From Impatiens glandulifera (lineage: Eukaryota; Streptophyta; Magnoliopsida; Ericales; Balsaminaceae), in the NCBI RefSeq assembly GCF_907164915.1, contig NC_061865.1, positions 52,534,587 to 52,598,586 on the forward strand: a stretch of DNA of 64,000 nt, given 5' to 3'. Numbering within the stretch: position 1 is the stretch's first letter; every line of letters begins with the position of its first letter. Both the position numbers and the translations under genes were made by a program. The notes under the pieces are model-generated. The model was not told the origin of the DNA and did not search any database. It saw nothing but the letters and a program-made list of their open reading frames with translations. Below are positions 50,486 to 62,989 of this stretch, piece after piece.

Positions 50486-52928
50486 AATGAATGATTGCCT
50501 TATTTGATTAAAACTCTTATTTTACTGACAATCCTTTGAAGAAGAAAGTATATTTGGTGAGGGAGGAGGGTAAAATCATTTGTAATAGGAAATGTCTTGT
50601 TCACAACTGAGAATTAATTATATGTACCTGTTTTTTTCTATATATGAACTTGCTGTACTCAAGTTATAGACTCTAAACTGACCATTGGATTTGGTATCTA
50701 ATCTATCTATAAGCATTTTTGCAGTTCTATTATAACAATTGTAGTTGCTTTTTAATAAGGAACTTAATGGTTTATTGTTTACAGAGAATGGAATTATACA
50801 GAAGAACATGGTTCCTGTGTTTTTCTAATGTTTCTTGGTCGGTATGTCAAGTTTGAAGGCGGTCTTCATTCTCCGATGATCCAAAAAGGCCAGTAGAACC
50901 TGGTGTTGAGTTTGTTGGCGCTGATGTGCCAGTAGAACCCGGTGTTGAGTTTGTTGGCGCTGATGTGATTGCAGTTTCACGTAAACCTATTGGTACTTCG
51001 TTTCTTATATGCGATTTGTTTCATTATTTTATATGCAGTTTTACGTAAACCTAATCATCCACTTGGTATTTTGTTTCTTATATGTGATTTGTTTCATTAT
51101 TTGGTACGCTTGCAATTTGTTACAATGATTTTCCAACATTGAAAATCGATAAATTTATGTGCGACAGTTTATAGAATAACTTTTTTTTTTCCTTTCTATA
51201 TTTCAACAAACATTTTAATCAAAATGATTCATTATACAAATAAATAAATTTATATATATATCCTTGCATACTTATTGATTTGAGCATTTTTATTTTTATT
51301 ATTTGTCAAACTGAGCATCTTCATTCCAATTAGTTCAGTTCAAAGATTTTGATAGATTGAAAAATGACATTTTTATTCATATAAATCATTGAAAGGTCGA
51401 CGATGGTATTAATCAATTCAGAAGGCATTACTTAGTATCATTTTGACCCGAGATATTACTTAGCGAGGGATAAATACAAATTTAGAAAATTTTTGTTTGA
51501 CACTTCCCATTCATATAAAGAAAATTTTCGTTTGACACTTCCCATTCATATAAATCATTGAAAGGTTAACTCTTCTGGTAGAAAACAAACGTCCTTCTCG
51601 TGAACCTACATGGCTTGGAGCTTAATCTCGATCTCCCGTTTTTTTATTATATGAAATCCACACTTTGACACCTGAGATTTTGTAACAATGTTGATATGCT
51701 CCGGAGCCTTTTACTGACGGATGCCTAGAACGCCCCTTGTAGAAATATTTTTAGCCGAGGTTGGTCCGGCCTTCGCAGGATTGAGATGGGATTCTCAAAA
51801 GGACCCGCGATCCGCCTTTTACACCAAGACATTGCTATTAGTTAATCCAAAAGGTATTACTTAATATCATTTTCTATCAGATATTATTATGATGAGGCAT
51901 GAACAAAAGTTTAGAAATTTTCCTTCACTTTGCAAAAATTGTTAAATATGTGAGAAGGGAGAACAAAGAAACAAACAAAATAAAATGGAAGAAGTTTACA
52001 TTGTCAATAAGAACAATATACAAATGGAAGAAGTTTGCATGCCTATAAGATCCAAAAATTCATACAAACACAAACACGGAAAAAATATGACTGGAGAGAA
52101 TTGAATTCAGAGTGTGATTTATACAAAAATCATCCCAACAAAAATAGTGCTATGTAGTACATGATCTGAGTGGAAGATTCTTCCATTCATGAATTTTTCT
52201 CTTTTGCTAAAAAAAAAACTATCTATGGCTTGTTGATTGATGTGGGTTATTTGAATAATAGACAATCGATTATCCATCAAAACACGCAATTTTATAACAT
52301 TCTTTAAAAATATCCATTTTTCTCATTAATCTGATTAGTTCAAATCAAACAACCTTTGAGTTGAGTAAACAAAAAAGCAAAACCAATACAATATTATATG
52401 CAGACAACTTTCATTAGGAAATAATCAAGAGCAACATATATAGTCTATGATGAGATTTCTCTCCACATTAAAGGTTGTTTAAAGCAAATGCAAAATCTAT
52501 CTATGATGATAAAAATTGTTATGTTCTCTTTGCAAAGCAGCACAAATATTTCAAAAAGTGTTTCTAAAGCACAAAGTAAGAATCAGAAGACAATTAATTA
52601 ATATTACAAAAACAATTCTTGAAGGAAAGGAATCATTAAACTTCCAAATTGGAAATAACTACACATATAAGCACGAGCCAAAACAAGTTTCTTCATTTTC
52701 CCAGAGGGTACCCAAATAAACTCACAAACCAACATAAAACCAGAATCCTACATTTCCTTTTATCATTCTTTCAATTTCATATTTCTACAAAGAAGGGTAT
52801 CTAGAAAATATCAGATTCCATCATAAAACAAGTTACAAATTCCTCTGAAATGTTATCAATCAATGAAATATTGTTAACTATCTCTACTAGCTGCAAGTTA
52901 TATAAATGTCTCTATGTATCATCATCAT
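50486..52928. other. Intergenic DNA between ICU11-like gene and PSF3
   Basis: It starts with the ICU11-like 3' UTR. At 50,890-50,967 a 39-bp unit is duplicated head to tail, and at about 50,971-51,103 a ~65-bp unit is duplicated. Around 51,440-51,590 short repeats 'cacttcccattcatataaa' occur. A GC-richer patch (51,690-51,840) is unidentified. There is no full gene. Confidence 0.6.
50890..50967 (+). repeat. 39-bp tandem duplication with coding look
   Basis: Two copies starting 'ccagtagaacc' and ending 'ggcgctgatgtg', differing at one base. Read in one frame it gives PVEPGVEFVGADV twice, inside a short open stretch from a TGA near 50,850 to a TAA near 51,045. It may be the last scrap of a decayed gene. 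The parent gene is not recognised. Confidence 0.7.
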
Positions 52929-53995
52929 CTACTCATTTGATCTCCTTTTCCTCCCCAGTACAGATGCTCTCTGGAACCTAGGCCCACCCATCCGCCATTT
53001 CTTGAACGCTATCAGCGACGATTGAGCAGCCTCATACACTTATAAAAACAACACAAAAAATCCACAAATGAAAAACAAACAAAGGGTTTCAAGATTTTGT
53101 GCTGAAATAATCAATAGCACAAAAAGCCACTCACATTTCATTTCTTCCTTTGTTAGGAGTGTCAACATTTTGGGAGCTAGTGCCAAAGCTGTTGTCTGTG
53201 CCTTCACAAGAACATCCTTATACCTAATTGCAAAAGCACCCAATAGCAAGTTTCTAATGGTTTTATCACCAACTCTGTCCAACAAAAGATCACAAACTAA
53301 TTCATCAACAATCCTATCAAATTCTAATGATCTTGAATTGCTTTCAACTTCCCATATGACAGAAAAAACACAGGTTGCAGTTATAATACAAGCAACTCAC
53401 ATGGGTTCAATCTTGAGTCCTAATTCATAGAAATATGGACTTCTAGTTCTTAAATCAACATGAGCAGCATCAGCTATTATTTCATCCTTAGTTCTGACAA
53501 ACAATTAATCAACTTTGGATTAGTACATTATCAGCAAGAACATTCTTTTAACACAATATGCGACAAAATTCGAAGACTGAGATTTACTTTTTATTGAAAC
53601 ACATTGGAATATCGACGGATACAGCTTGTCTTAGTTGAAGCTCACGAGCTAACCAAAACGGCAATTCCACCTTAGTACCCTGTTCAACCTGGAATATAAA
53701 GATTCAAAATTTAATAAGATTGCCCACAAGGGTTCGAAATTAAAATGATGAACAAACAAACAAACACACAATCTCTTAAGATTCTTCCTCAGTTATAACC
53801 TTATCTGCTTCTTCACCTGATTCCAACATTTCGACACCATTTGCAGATACTTGGAAAATTGCTGGAACAAGCTGCAATTAATCTTCATTATACAAGACGA
53901 TTTTCAGCTGAGAGAAAGACGGAATTCGAAATTGCTATACTTTATATTACCTCCTCTTCTGCCATAATGTCGTCAATATTGTAAAAATTAGCCAT
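52929..53995 (-). CDS. PSF3: GINS complex subunit PSF3 (DNA replication)
   Basis: Subunit of GINS (SLD5-PSF1-PSF2-PSF3), part of the CDC45-MCM-GINS helicase at replication forks. Six exons: 52929-53038, 53135-53274, 53401-53493, 53588-53688, 53800-53871, 53951-53995. They join in phase to 186 aa, the usual size for plant PSF3. Family phrases in order: MANFYNIDDIMAEEE at the N-terminus; KVELPFWLARELQLRQAVSV; DLRTRSPYFYELGLKI; VGDKTIRNLLLGAFAIRYKD; LTLLTKEEMKLYEAAQSS; FKKWRMGGPRFQRASVLGRK; and a basic end. The fold is all-helical with no catalytic motif. An E2F-type site lies ~80 bp upstream, fitting S-phase expression. Confidence 0.93.
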
Positions 53996-54074
53996 TTCAA
54001 CAGAAGAAAAAATGGAATTCAAGTGGGAATATGAATCTACGAGAGAAGAATTGAGAGAAATGGTCGAAATTCTA

Positions 54075-54083
54075 GCCGGGAAA
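54075..54083 (-). promoter_or_regulatory. E2F-like site upstream of PSF3
   Basis: The minus strand reads TTTCCCGGC, which fits the E2F/DP consensus WTTSSCSS. It lies 80 bp upstream of the PSF3 ATG. Plant replication genes are often E2F targets, so the position is sensible. It is not proof of binding. Confidence 0.55.
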
Positions 54084-56090
54084 GCATCAATTTAATCTGA
54101 ATCAATTCGATTACTGATTACGACTTTTAGGGCTTGACATTGACTAAAGAAAGAAGGAAGCTATGAAAGACAAATTTATGTTTGGATAAAGATTCACACT
54201 GATCCTTAACATTATGAACTTGATCAAATAGGTTCTTTAACTTCGAAACAATCAATTAAGATTTTTAAAAAATAAAAAATATCACAATATATATAAAGAA
54301 ATGATATAGAGTGAATTTGAAGAATGAAATTGAGATTGTTTTAAAAAATAAAAATTCACAATTCAAATTTTTTTCTTTCTTCAGACAATAAAGTTATTCT
54401 TTCTCACATTCTATCTCTTTATCACTTCTCATATCTATATTAAGCCATATGTTAGTTTTTAATAATTAAATTTAGAGCTGACAATTGAAGTTTGAGTTGA
54501 TCGATCAAGTTAACATGTTGAGCGATACATGAAATTGACTTGTTTAGTAATTCAGATCAAAATTTCTAACATACACTTGACCCAATTTATCATACTTAAC
54601 TCGAACTCAATCTGATATAATTAATATCATATCACTATTTTATATTAAAATGATATCAACACAAAATAAAAATAAAACGAATCATAAATTATCTTTCAAA
54701 ATACATTAAAAAAAAAATGAATGAGAGGGTAAGAAATGACAAACACAAATTTTACTTATAAACAGGTGGAGACTGACAAAGTATTCAGATCTTACTTAGG
54801 GTCTTACTTAGGGGTAAGAGTAAGAACATTTATTAGTCCGTATCGTGGGTCTACTTGTTACAAAAGACAAACATCCCTATTCCAAAACGGACAGCTTTCC
54901 TTGAACAGATAGGACACAGCGCCATCAACAGACATACTCGCGAAGAAAGCACCTACCCTGCTTGATGCTGGCTTTTTCTACGCAGACGCAGAATCAATTG
55001 AGACCGTGGAAGCAGGTTGATAATTCAAATGAGGAATGACATGCAATTAACCACTACGAGTCTATTTTTGCTTATTTAAAGTCAACTCAATTTTAACATG
55101 TTTATTATTTAGGTTAAAAATGTTGACCTAAACCCAAAAATACACGATCCTAATCTATTTTTTTCGTGTTTGGATCGTGTTTTCGTGTCAAGTTAGAAAA
55201 TGATGACCTTTTAAATATTGTGTTAAAATTAATTTAGAAAAAAAATATAATATAATTTTTTTTATATATTTCTTTTCTTTTCTTATTAATTGGGAGTTTC
55301 AATTTATTATGATTAAAAGATTAAAATGATAACCAAATCAAATGTTAAAATAGAAGTAGTGAATAAGTTGAATTGTAGATTTAAACTATATGATTAGTTT
55401 AGATTCTATTGAGATGGATATTTAAAATTTTTGACAATTTGATTTGAATGTTTAAATTTTGATTCATATTTATATTTCTTTAATTAACATAAATTTTAAA
55501 ATATGGAGAATTATTTTTAAGGATTTAAATGAATTCTTTACAAATTTTGAGCTTCATTGAAATCATTTAAAAAAATACCCTTTTTAAATATTATATATAA
55601 GTTTAAGGGGTAGTTCAATAATTGTTCTTAATTTTTTCCCTCCAAAACCATTTTCCCGCCTTTAAGCAAATAAATAGTTTCCCGCTCTTCCTAATGGACT
55701 ATATTTGAAAAGTAAACAAATCTCTTAGGTCATGTTTTATTATAAAAAAATGGAATATTTAATGAAAATATACAAGAGATATTAATATTTAATAAAAACG
55801 TAATTAATTTAAAAAATAAATAAATAATATTTTGATCGATAAATTAATTGATTTGATTTATGAAAAGTTTGTGAAATGATAATGAGTTATTAATTATTAA
55901 ATAATATCTTAATTTATTATGAAAATGATTTTTTAATCATAATTTAGATTCTTTTCCCATGATAAATCAAATTATTTTTCAAATTATTATTAATATGGTC
56001 AAATGAGAGTTATATATTTGTATTATAATAATGTCAATAATATATATATATTTTATATGAAAAGTGATAGAAAGATAGAATTTAGAGAAG
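54084..56090. other. Intergenic DNA between PSF3 and retroelement relics
   Basis: Mostly AT-rich. At about 54,790-55,025 there is a sharply GC-richer patch of unknown origin. Two perfect TTTCCCGC motifs lie at 55,652-55,659 and 55,678-55,685. No gene is recognised. Confidence 0.55.
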
Positions 56091-56139
56091 TTTAAACTTT
56101 TGTTATCCAATTTGAATATCGGACATTCAAAAGTTCTGA

Positions 56140-56640
56140 AGGAGTTCATTAGATGAAGTATTATTACTCCATGTCTCTTCAGGAATTTTCCCTCTAATGC
56201 AACATTATAGCTCATGTTCATATGTGTGCACTCCATTCAACTAATTGTGGCCAAAATACTTTCAACTTGTTTAGTTAAAACTTTTTTTTAACTGAATCTA
56301 TGATTTCTCGAAGCCACTCAATTTTGCTGAGAATAGACTGCGATTAACTATTTTTTAATCTCATTTTTTTCATAAAAGTTGTTAAACTCACGAGAAATGA
56401 ACTTTCCTTCTCTGTCAGTTCTTATACAAGTCAGAAACTCACCGAGTCACCGCATCTTTTTTCAAAAAATAACTTAAAAACTTTTGAAAACATCAAATGT
56501 TTCAGATATCTCACTTAAATAATAAGTCCATATATTTCTGCTGAAATCATCCATGAAAGTAATCCCACAAATATTAGAATGAATGAGTTATAGTCTTTTT
56601 TTTATGCTCTCCACATATTTTTCTTTGGAATCTTCTTCCT
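56140..56640 (-). mobile_element. Ty1/copia integrase-region relic
   Basis: Minus strand: RTDREGKFISREFNNFYEKN (near 56,370-56,435) matches the copia integrase pattern RTDRGGEF..EF..FC. It is followed by a decayed 'YSQQN.VASRN' and, near 56,100-56,240, by remains of the stretch after the integrase core. Stops interrupt it. It differs from the copia element at the window start. Confidence 0.7.
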
Positions 56641-56734
56641 TTGTTGTTTCCAACCAGACAATGAGTGCACACTTTAGTTAGTATCTTGATCATGGGTAGT
56701 TACTTTATCATTTTCATTTTCCAGGTCCATTAAT

Positions 56735-59655
56735 AAATAGGTTTAGAGATTTTATCTTACCCAAACCTTAACAGTTACATAACTTCCTTAACTATCTACT
56801 ACTCAAACGGTTACTATCCACTATCTCACTACACATAACTGCACAAACAACATTACTAAGCCTATCATAAACACAACACACATAACTGTCCATATAACTA
56901 TACTGAGATGGATGAAATTACTAGTTATAATTTTAGTTACTGTACTATCTCTTTTAAAAAAATTTAGAAAACAACTTGTGGAAGGATTTTCGAACAGATA
57001 ATTGTCTGTAGGGCTGCAGTTACCATGACCCAAACTCCTACCTCTAATATCACATATGTTCTTTTTTTTTAATCTTGCATTTTTTCATTCGGGTTTGTGC
57101 TCTTTGCAGGTGAAACTTCAATAATTAGAGAGTTGGTTCTCGTTTAGAGAGAGTTAGGTACACTTCTTCAACTCTTCAATCTTCAACGATATATGGGGTG
57201 TGAATTGATGGAGGATACCCATAAACAACCTCAAAGGGTGAAGTTTGGATGACTGAATTGAAGTTTGAGTTATATCACCACTCAGCCAATGACAACCAAC
57301 GAACCCATTCCTTGGGGATCTGTCCAGCTATACAACGCAGGTAAATGCCTAAACATTTTTTTACAATTTTTATTTGGCCGTCTGTTTAAGGATGATATGC
57401 TGTGGATAGAGATTTATGCACCCGTTGTATATTTAGAAATTATCGCCAAAAGGTGCTGAGGAAAACCTTATCTCGATCACTGACTATAGACAAAGGCATC
57501 CCATAAAGTTTGGAGACGTTTCTAACAAAAACTTCAACAACTATTTTGGTTGAAAATGGGTGTCACAGGCTAATGATGAAATGTGTCATCTTGGACAGTT
57601 TATCCACCACCACAAAATGACAGATTTTTCCTGTGTTTTTGCGAGATTTTTTCAATAAAATACCTAGAAATGGATTCCCAATATCAATTTGGGTTTGTTA
57701 ATGACTGTAACCTGCCTTTATATGTCATATTGTCTAACTTATTCTTTTGACATGTCTTATAGGTTCAATCAAACTCTCACACATCCTTAGTCATTCCTGA
57801 CCAAAAGTATAGTAGCTACAATTTCTTTTGTGTGACCAGTGAGCCTGAATTCCCACTTCTGCTCCAGAATGTATTGTAGCTATAAGTGTTGTCCTTAGTT
57901 CAACGTTTCGTTCAACTACTAATGTCCCTCTTCTTCTCAACGTGCCATCGATATGAGTGAAATCTGGGTGAGAGTTAGGTTATGAACAACCCTGATTAAA
58001 TTTAGATCCGTTACATAAGTTTCTTGTATTTGTTCTGCATAGCTGTATGATATACCGAAATTCATGTGCATTGAACCCTTGTATCTCGCATGGACAACGC
58101 AGCATCTGCCACCAGATTCCCTTTTCCCTTTTTATACTACAATGTAAAATCATCTACACTCTTTATCTACTAGGTGCTTAAAAGCTTTATGATCTGTTTT
58201 CACCACAAATAGTTTATATATGAGGTAGGTTCTCCACTTCTCCACAACAAATGTCAATGACATCAGTTTTTTTTCATATGTCGATGATGACAGCTTCCCA
58301 GATTCAATAGCTATGCTGATAAATGCTATTGGGCGATCTTCCTGCATCAACACCGCACGAATACCTTCTCTGCTTGCGTCCGTCTCTACAACAAATGAAA
58401 TCCTAAAATTGGACAGTGCCAGAACTAGAGGGAATGTCATCAACTGAAATGCGTCATCTGCATCTTTGTTCAACAAAAGTGTCTCTTTTTCAATAAGGAA
58501 GTGAGGGGTCGAGCAATGCAACTATATTGATTGATGAATCTACGGTAATACCTACTAGTTAAGCCTAAGAACCCCTTCAGTTGCTTTGCTAATCGTCCCA
58601 AAAATGAATCTACGCTCATTGCTTCTAATTTCTCCGGATTTGCAGCTATCCCCTTTTCGTCCAAAATGTGCCATAATTATGCAATTTGACTACAGTCAAA
58701 ACTGCAATTTCCTTTATTTAAAACTAATTAATGTTGTTGTAAAGTGAGTAATACTGACCTCAAATGAAATATGTGTCCTCCTTCCAATTTGAACAGTAAA
58801 CCAGAATATCATCAAAGAAACAAACACGGATTTACTTAGAAATGCTTCAACACGTTATTCATCAAACTTTAGAAGGTGAAATGTGCATTTGTCAAGTCAA
58901 ATGACATTACCAGAAACTCATATAGGCCCTCATGGGTTCAGAACACAGTCTTATGACAGTCTCCCAGGTACATCTGTATTTGATGAAACTATATTTCAAA
59001 TCTAATTTGGAAAAAACCCTTGGATCCATGCAGCTCTTTCATCAGTTCTTTTATCACCGGAATCGAAAACTTGTCATTAATGGTGGCTGAGTTTAACCTC
59101 CTATAATCAATACACATCCTCCAAGATAAGTCTTTTTTTCTAATCAGCACCACAAAAGCCGTGAATGAACTATGACTCTTTATAATTATTCCCCTATCTA
59201 GCATATCGTTGATTAAGTGCTCAATTTCTGAATTTTGCAGGACCGGGTAATGATAGGGGTGTAAGCACACAGCTTCAGTGCATTTCTTTAGTGGGATCCG
59301 ATGATCGTGCTCTCTTATTGGTGGTAAGCCCTCTAGTTGTTAGAATAGGGTGCTAAAATCATTGAGCAGACCCAGAGATCTTCAGAAACCTCTTCCAGGG
59401 CCCTTGTGATAAATGCAAAGAATTGAACTTCTGATAAAGAGGTTTGGGGATTTTATCCTACCAAAATCCTTACCCCCAACAGTTACCTAACTTCAATAAC
59501 TATCCACTATCTCACTACACATAAATACTATACTAAGATTACTGAACTGTTATTATCATAAACACAACTCATACAACACACAACACAACACACATAACTG
59601 TCCAATAGACTATACTAAGATTACTGAACTGAAATTACTAACGGTAATTTAGCTT
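56735..59655 (-). mobile_element. Degenerate Ty3/gypsy retrotransposon
   Basis: Minus strand, in order: reverse transcriptase at 58,989-59,270 (LINDMLDRGIIIKSHSSF, MCIDYRRLNSATINDKF, GFFQIR); the RT thumb/RNase H region at 58,150-58,664 (KGFLGLTSRYYRRFI, VVETDASREGIRAVLMQEDR, TDHKAFKHL); integrase remains at about 57,200-57,700 (WLSLAEWWYNSNF, TSPFEVVYG). The RT-RNase H-integrase order is that of Ty3/gypsy. About 200-bp direct repeats at 56,735-56,900 and 59,440-59,600 (shared 'actatccactatctcactacacataa', 'cacacataactgtcc') are candidate LTR remains. Gag and protease are missing between the right repeat and the RT. It is inactive because of many stops and shifts. Confidence 0.8.
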
Positions 59656-59828
59656 TGCAGTTTTTTAATTGTTCTTTGCCCTCAAAAGATTCTCCATTTG
59701 TTTGCGCTTATGAGAGTAGTGTTGACCATCAAAACAAGGTACATTGATGAAACTGTTCACTCTCTCATCTCTCGTATTTAGGGTTTTCCTAACAATAACT
59801 ACTCTCGTATTTTTGAACTATTGTAGGG

Positions 59829-59842
59829 CTCATACCAATTGA
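59829..59842 (-). other. Decayed primer-binding-site-like sequence
   Basis: The plus strand GGGCTCATACCAAT is, on the minus strand, a 2-bp-deleted version of the initiator-Met-tRNA primer-binding site TGGTATCAGAGCC. It suggests a retroelement 5' LTR just to the right (about 59,843-60,070) and a leader/gag scrap to the left. Confidence 0.45.
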
Positions 59843-60069
59843 TAACAAAACAGAGAAAAACTATAAAAAAGAATTGATGTCAGATAAAACACAAACCTGC
59901 ATTCATATAAGAAACTCACCTATATAGGTCTTTAGACTCTAAAAAAAATAACTAACTGTAAAAAAACCCACTAACATAAACTGCAAGCTACTACATATAA
60001 AATAAATCATATGAGATAACTTATCCTAAAGACTTGCTTAATAACTATTTTAATAAAACAACATAAAAA

Positions 60070-62480
60070 TAACATTCTTTTTCCTTACCAGTATGTCATT
60101 ATTCCTTTGTTTTTGTGTTTGGTGTTTGAAATTTACAATTAATCTTAGAAAACTTTTCAGAAAGCAGCCATCAAGAAGATGGAGATGTAGGCCAACCAAA
60201 CAATTTTAGCTGAACTTAAAATGTTTTAACCAATGTTCGTCACTCAACCTTGTACAAATAATAAAAAGTATTTACACATGTTTATGAAAAAACATTTGAG
60301 TTGGATGCAGGTGTGGACCGTGTGGTTGATTGGAGATATTTTGCTATAGGTTCTTTATTTTGAAGGTTTTTAATTTCTTTTTGTTAACATAGAGGATGAA
60401 GACAACATAAATTGATGCGGTCCCATTGCCTATATTAACAAAGCCAAGGGAGATTTTAGAGACCGGGACGACATGCAAAAGACTGGTCGGTTTGAGCATT
60501 GCCGACCACGACATAATAACGTATATATATGTGGTCCGCATAGACTCTTTTTTTTATTCCATAGAAGATTTTATTTTTTACTTGATAATCTTATCTACCA
60601 TATTGTAGTGAAAATGATCATTTTATATGTTAGGTTTTAACTATTGTAAAAAATAATAAATTGGGTTTTGATTAGTTAAAAAAGTAATGAATTTTTTTAT
60701 TTGTTGGGAAAGGAATGAACTTTTTATCAAGTAAAAGTAGTAAGTAATTTATTGATCCATGATTTGTGTGAAGGACATAAAACATTATAATAAAAAGCTT
60801 ATAAAATTTAATTAAGTATGACAGTATTATCATAAATTATCAAATTATTTTCACGCACATATATATGATAAATATATATTTTTCTCAATGTAAAATCTCT
60901 TGTTATATTTTCTCAATGAATGTTTGTTTTTTCATTATAATATTAATTTTTAATATATTAAATTATATATTCTATATAAAATATATATGTTTTTACGAGA
61001 ATGAGTATTCTTTGAAACTAAACCGACAAGATAGTACTAATATTTTTTTAAAAAAAGAGAATGATAAGTTCAGTTTTCGTCCCGATTCATCACATTATCA
61101 TCCCTAGTTCTAATGACACTTCTTAATCATTTAATTCAATATGAAATTTTAAAATCAACATTAATATCCAAAATTAGTTCATTTCATATATTTTAACAAT
61201 AACTTATAACAATGTCACTTTAGTTTGTAAATCCTAATGGGTTTGTTTAGAGATATCTAGAGAATTCTGATTTATTAATAAAAAATAATTCTTTGTAAAC
61301 TATTATATTCCTCGAAGTCATGGAAATAGTAATGATCATCAATTTCTTATCCAAATTGATGGCATTACCCATAAATTCACCATGATGTTCATGAAATTTA
61401 AATTAAAAAAACATTAATTTAATAAGGATTAATAACACATATGATTAATACATTCAACTTAACTTTTTATTTTAATTGCAAAAATCTCTATTTTTCTGCA
61501 GTCTCACTCTCAGATGATGGGCCTCTGACACAATTTTTTTTCAGAAAACATTTTTTTATTATTTTTTTTATGAGATATTTGTAATTTCTTTGTGCCTAAG
61601 AAAACAATTAATTTCCTTGCCGCTTCAACCGATTCACGGGATATTCTTTTATGCGCACTCTTATCCTTTTCATTTGTAACACAAAAGAAAAATAAAATTA
61701 ATTAATGATAGGATAAATATAACCAATATATTCAAAATAGCTATAGGCTTAAAATGTTATTTATCCTTCTTCACAAATGAGGCCTAATTTGATTCAAATT
61801 GACAAGAGCTTTTGGGTAAATAATAAATAAAATGTATTGATAAATATATATAATGATATTAAAAAATAGAAAAGATTTTAATATATTAATTGAATTGAAT
61901 GATATAATTAAGGGGAATTTTATCCCAACCTCATTTTAATGAAATTATGTAATCAAATCATATTTTTTTTGTTATACTCAAATAAACTTATTTTAATAAT
62001 AATTTATTGAATATCTTTATCAACATAATAAAAGGAAGATTGAGAAAGAAAAAAAATATAATAAAATAAAATACAACTTCAAAATCAGTAAAAATGACAC
62101 ATAAAAACAATAATAATAATTAATTTCAAAGTTGGTTTAAAAAATAAGGGTAACCAAAATTTTGTTATTGAATGGACGATTTTGGAATATCGAAATTTTT
62201 TGATTTTTATTTTGACATTTCTCCCTTTGCCCAGTTGTTACTTCTTCGCTCACTTAGTTAAAATGAAACATTAAAAGAAAACTTAAAAAAAATAAATAAT
62301 AAATAAGATTGTATGAAAAACACTCTCTTTCTCTCTGTTGATAAAGATATGTTAGAACTTAGAATATTAAATATATGGTTAGGCTCATTTACATAGGTTA
62401 GTTTTCTAATTAAACTCATTCTTTTATCTAATATTTGTACACACATTCAATTATAATAATGTAGCATTTTTTTACTTCTC
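60070..62480. other. Intergenic AT-rich DNA
   Basis: No gene is recognised. A GC-richer segment at 60,410-60,540 carries an open frame on the minus strand (60,344-60,541, starting MRTTYIYVIMSWSAM) that I cannot assign. The rest is A/T-rich. Confidence 0.55.
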
Positions 62481-62499
62481 TCTTATTATTTTGTTGGGG

Positions 62500-62989
62500 G
62501 TACATATTGAATTCGAAATTGATGATTGATCCAACATAAAACGAGTAGAATTAACAATAGTACTTATAAGAGGAAAAATTTGAAGCGAAGAAGCTGAATT
62601 TTGTCTAACTTAGCGATGAACGACTATGAATAGTGGGTGTCGGTCGAGTAAGAGACAAAATTTGAATGTCCTGCATGTTAGAATTAGAGATTTGAGCCCA
62701 TGCTAGATGGAAAGGTAAATTGACCCATCGAAAACTGATGCAGCGTGCGTGGCTAGGATGAACCTTTATCAAGATTCGTTGATTCTTACGAATACCGAAA
62801 GTTGATAGATATTGAGGAAACCTCGTTTTCTGATTAATAATCTTCCCCTAACAAAGTGTTTTAAGATTCTTTTAAATACTCAAACCCTAGCTTGCAAAAG
62901 AAGTAAACAACTTTTAATAAATTGCAAAAAACACCCGAAACTAATAAAAATGCGATTTTGAGCCCCTAAACGTTTCCGCCCGAAAAACA
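62500..62989 (-). repeat. Likely 3' untranslated end and LTR of the right-hand gypsy element
   Basis: This follows directly after the integrase stop codon on the minus strand. It holds 'ctagggtttgagtatttaaaag', a TATA-like context such as LTRs have, and is GC-richer than the surroundings. The matching 5' LTR would lie outside the window, so the borders are guesses. Confidence 0.4.

Noticed and set aside
53068..53430. Plus-strand 120-codon open frame over PSF3.
   Set aside because: It is the antisense shadow of PSF3 exons 4 and 5, whose minus-strand product is clearly conserved.
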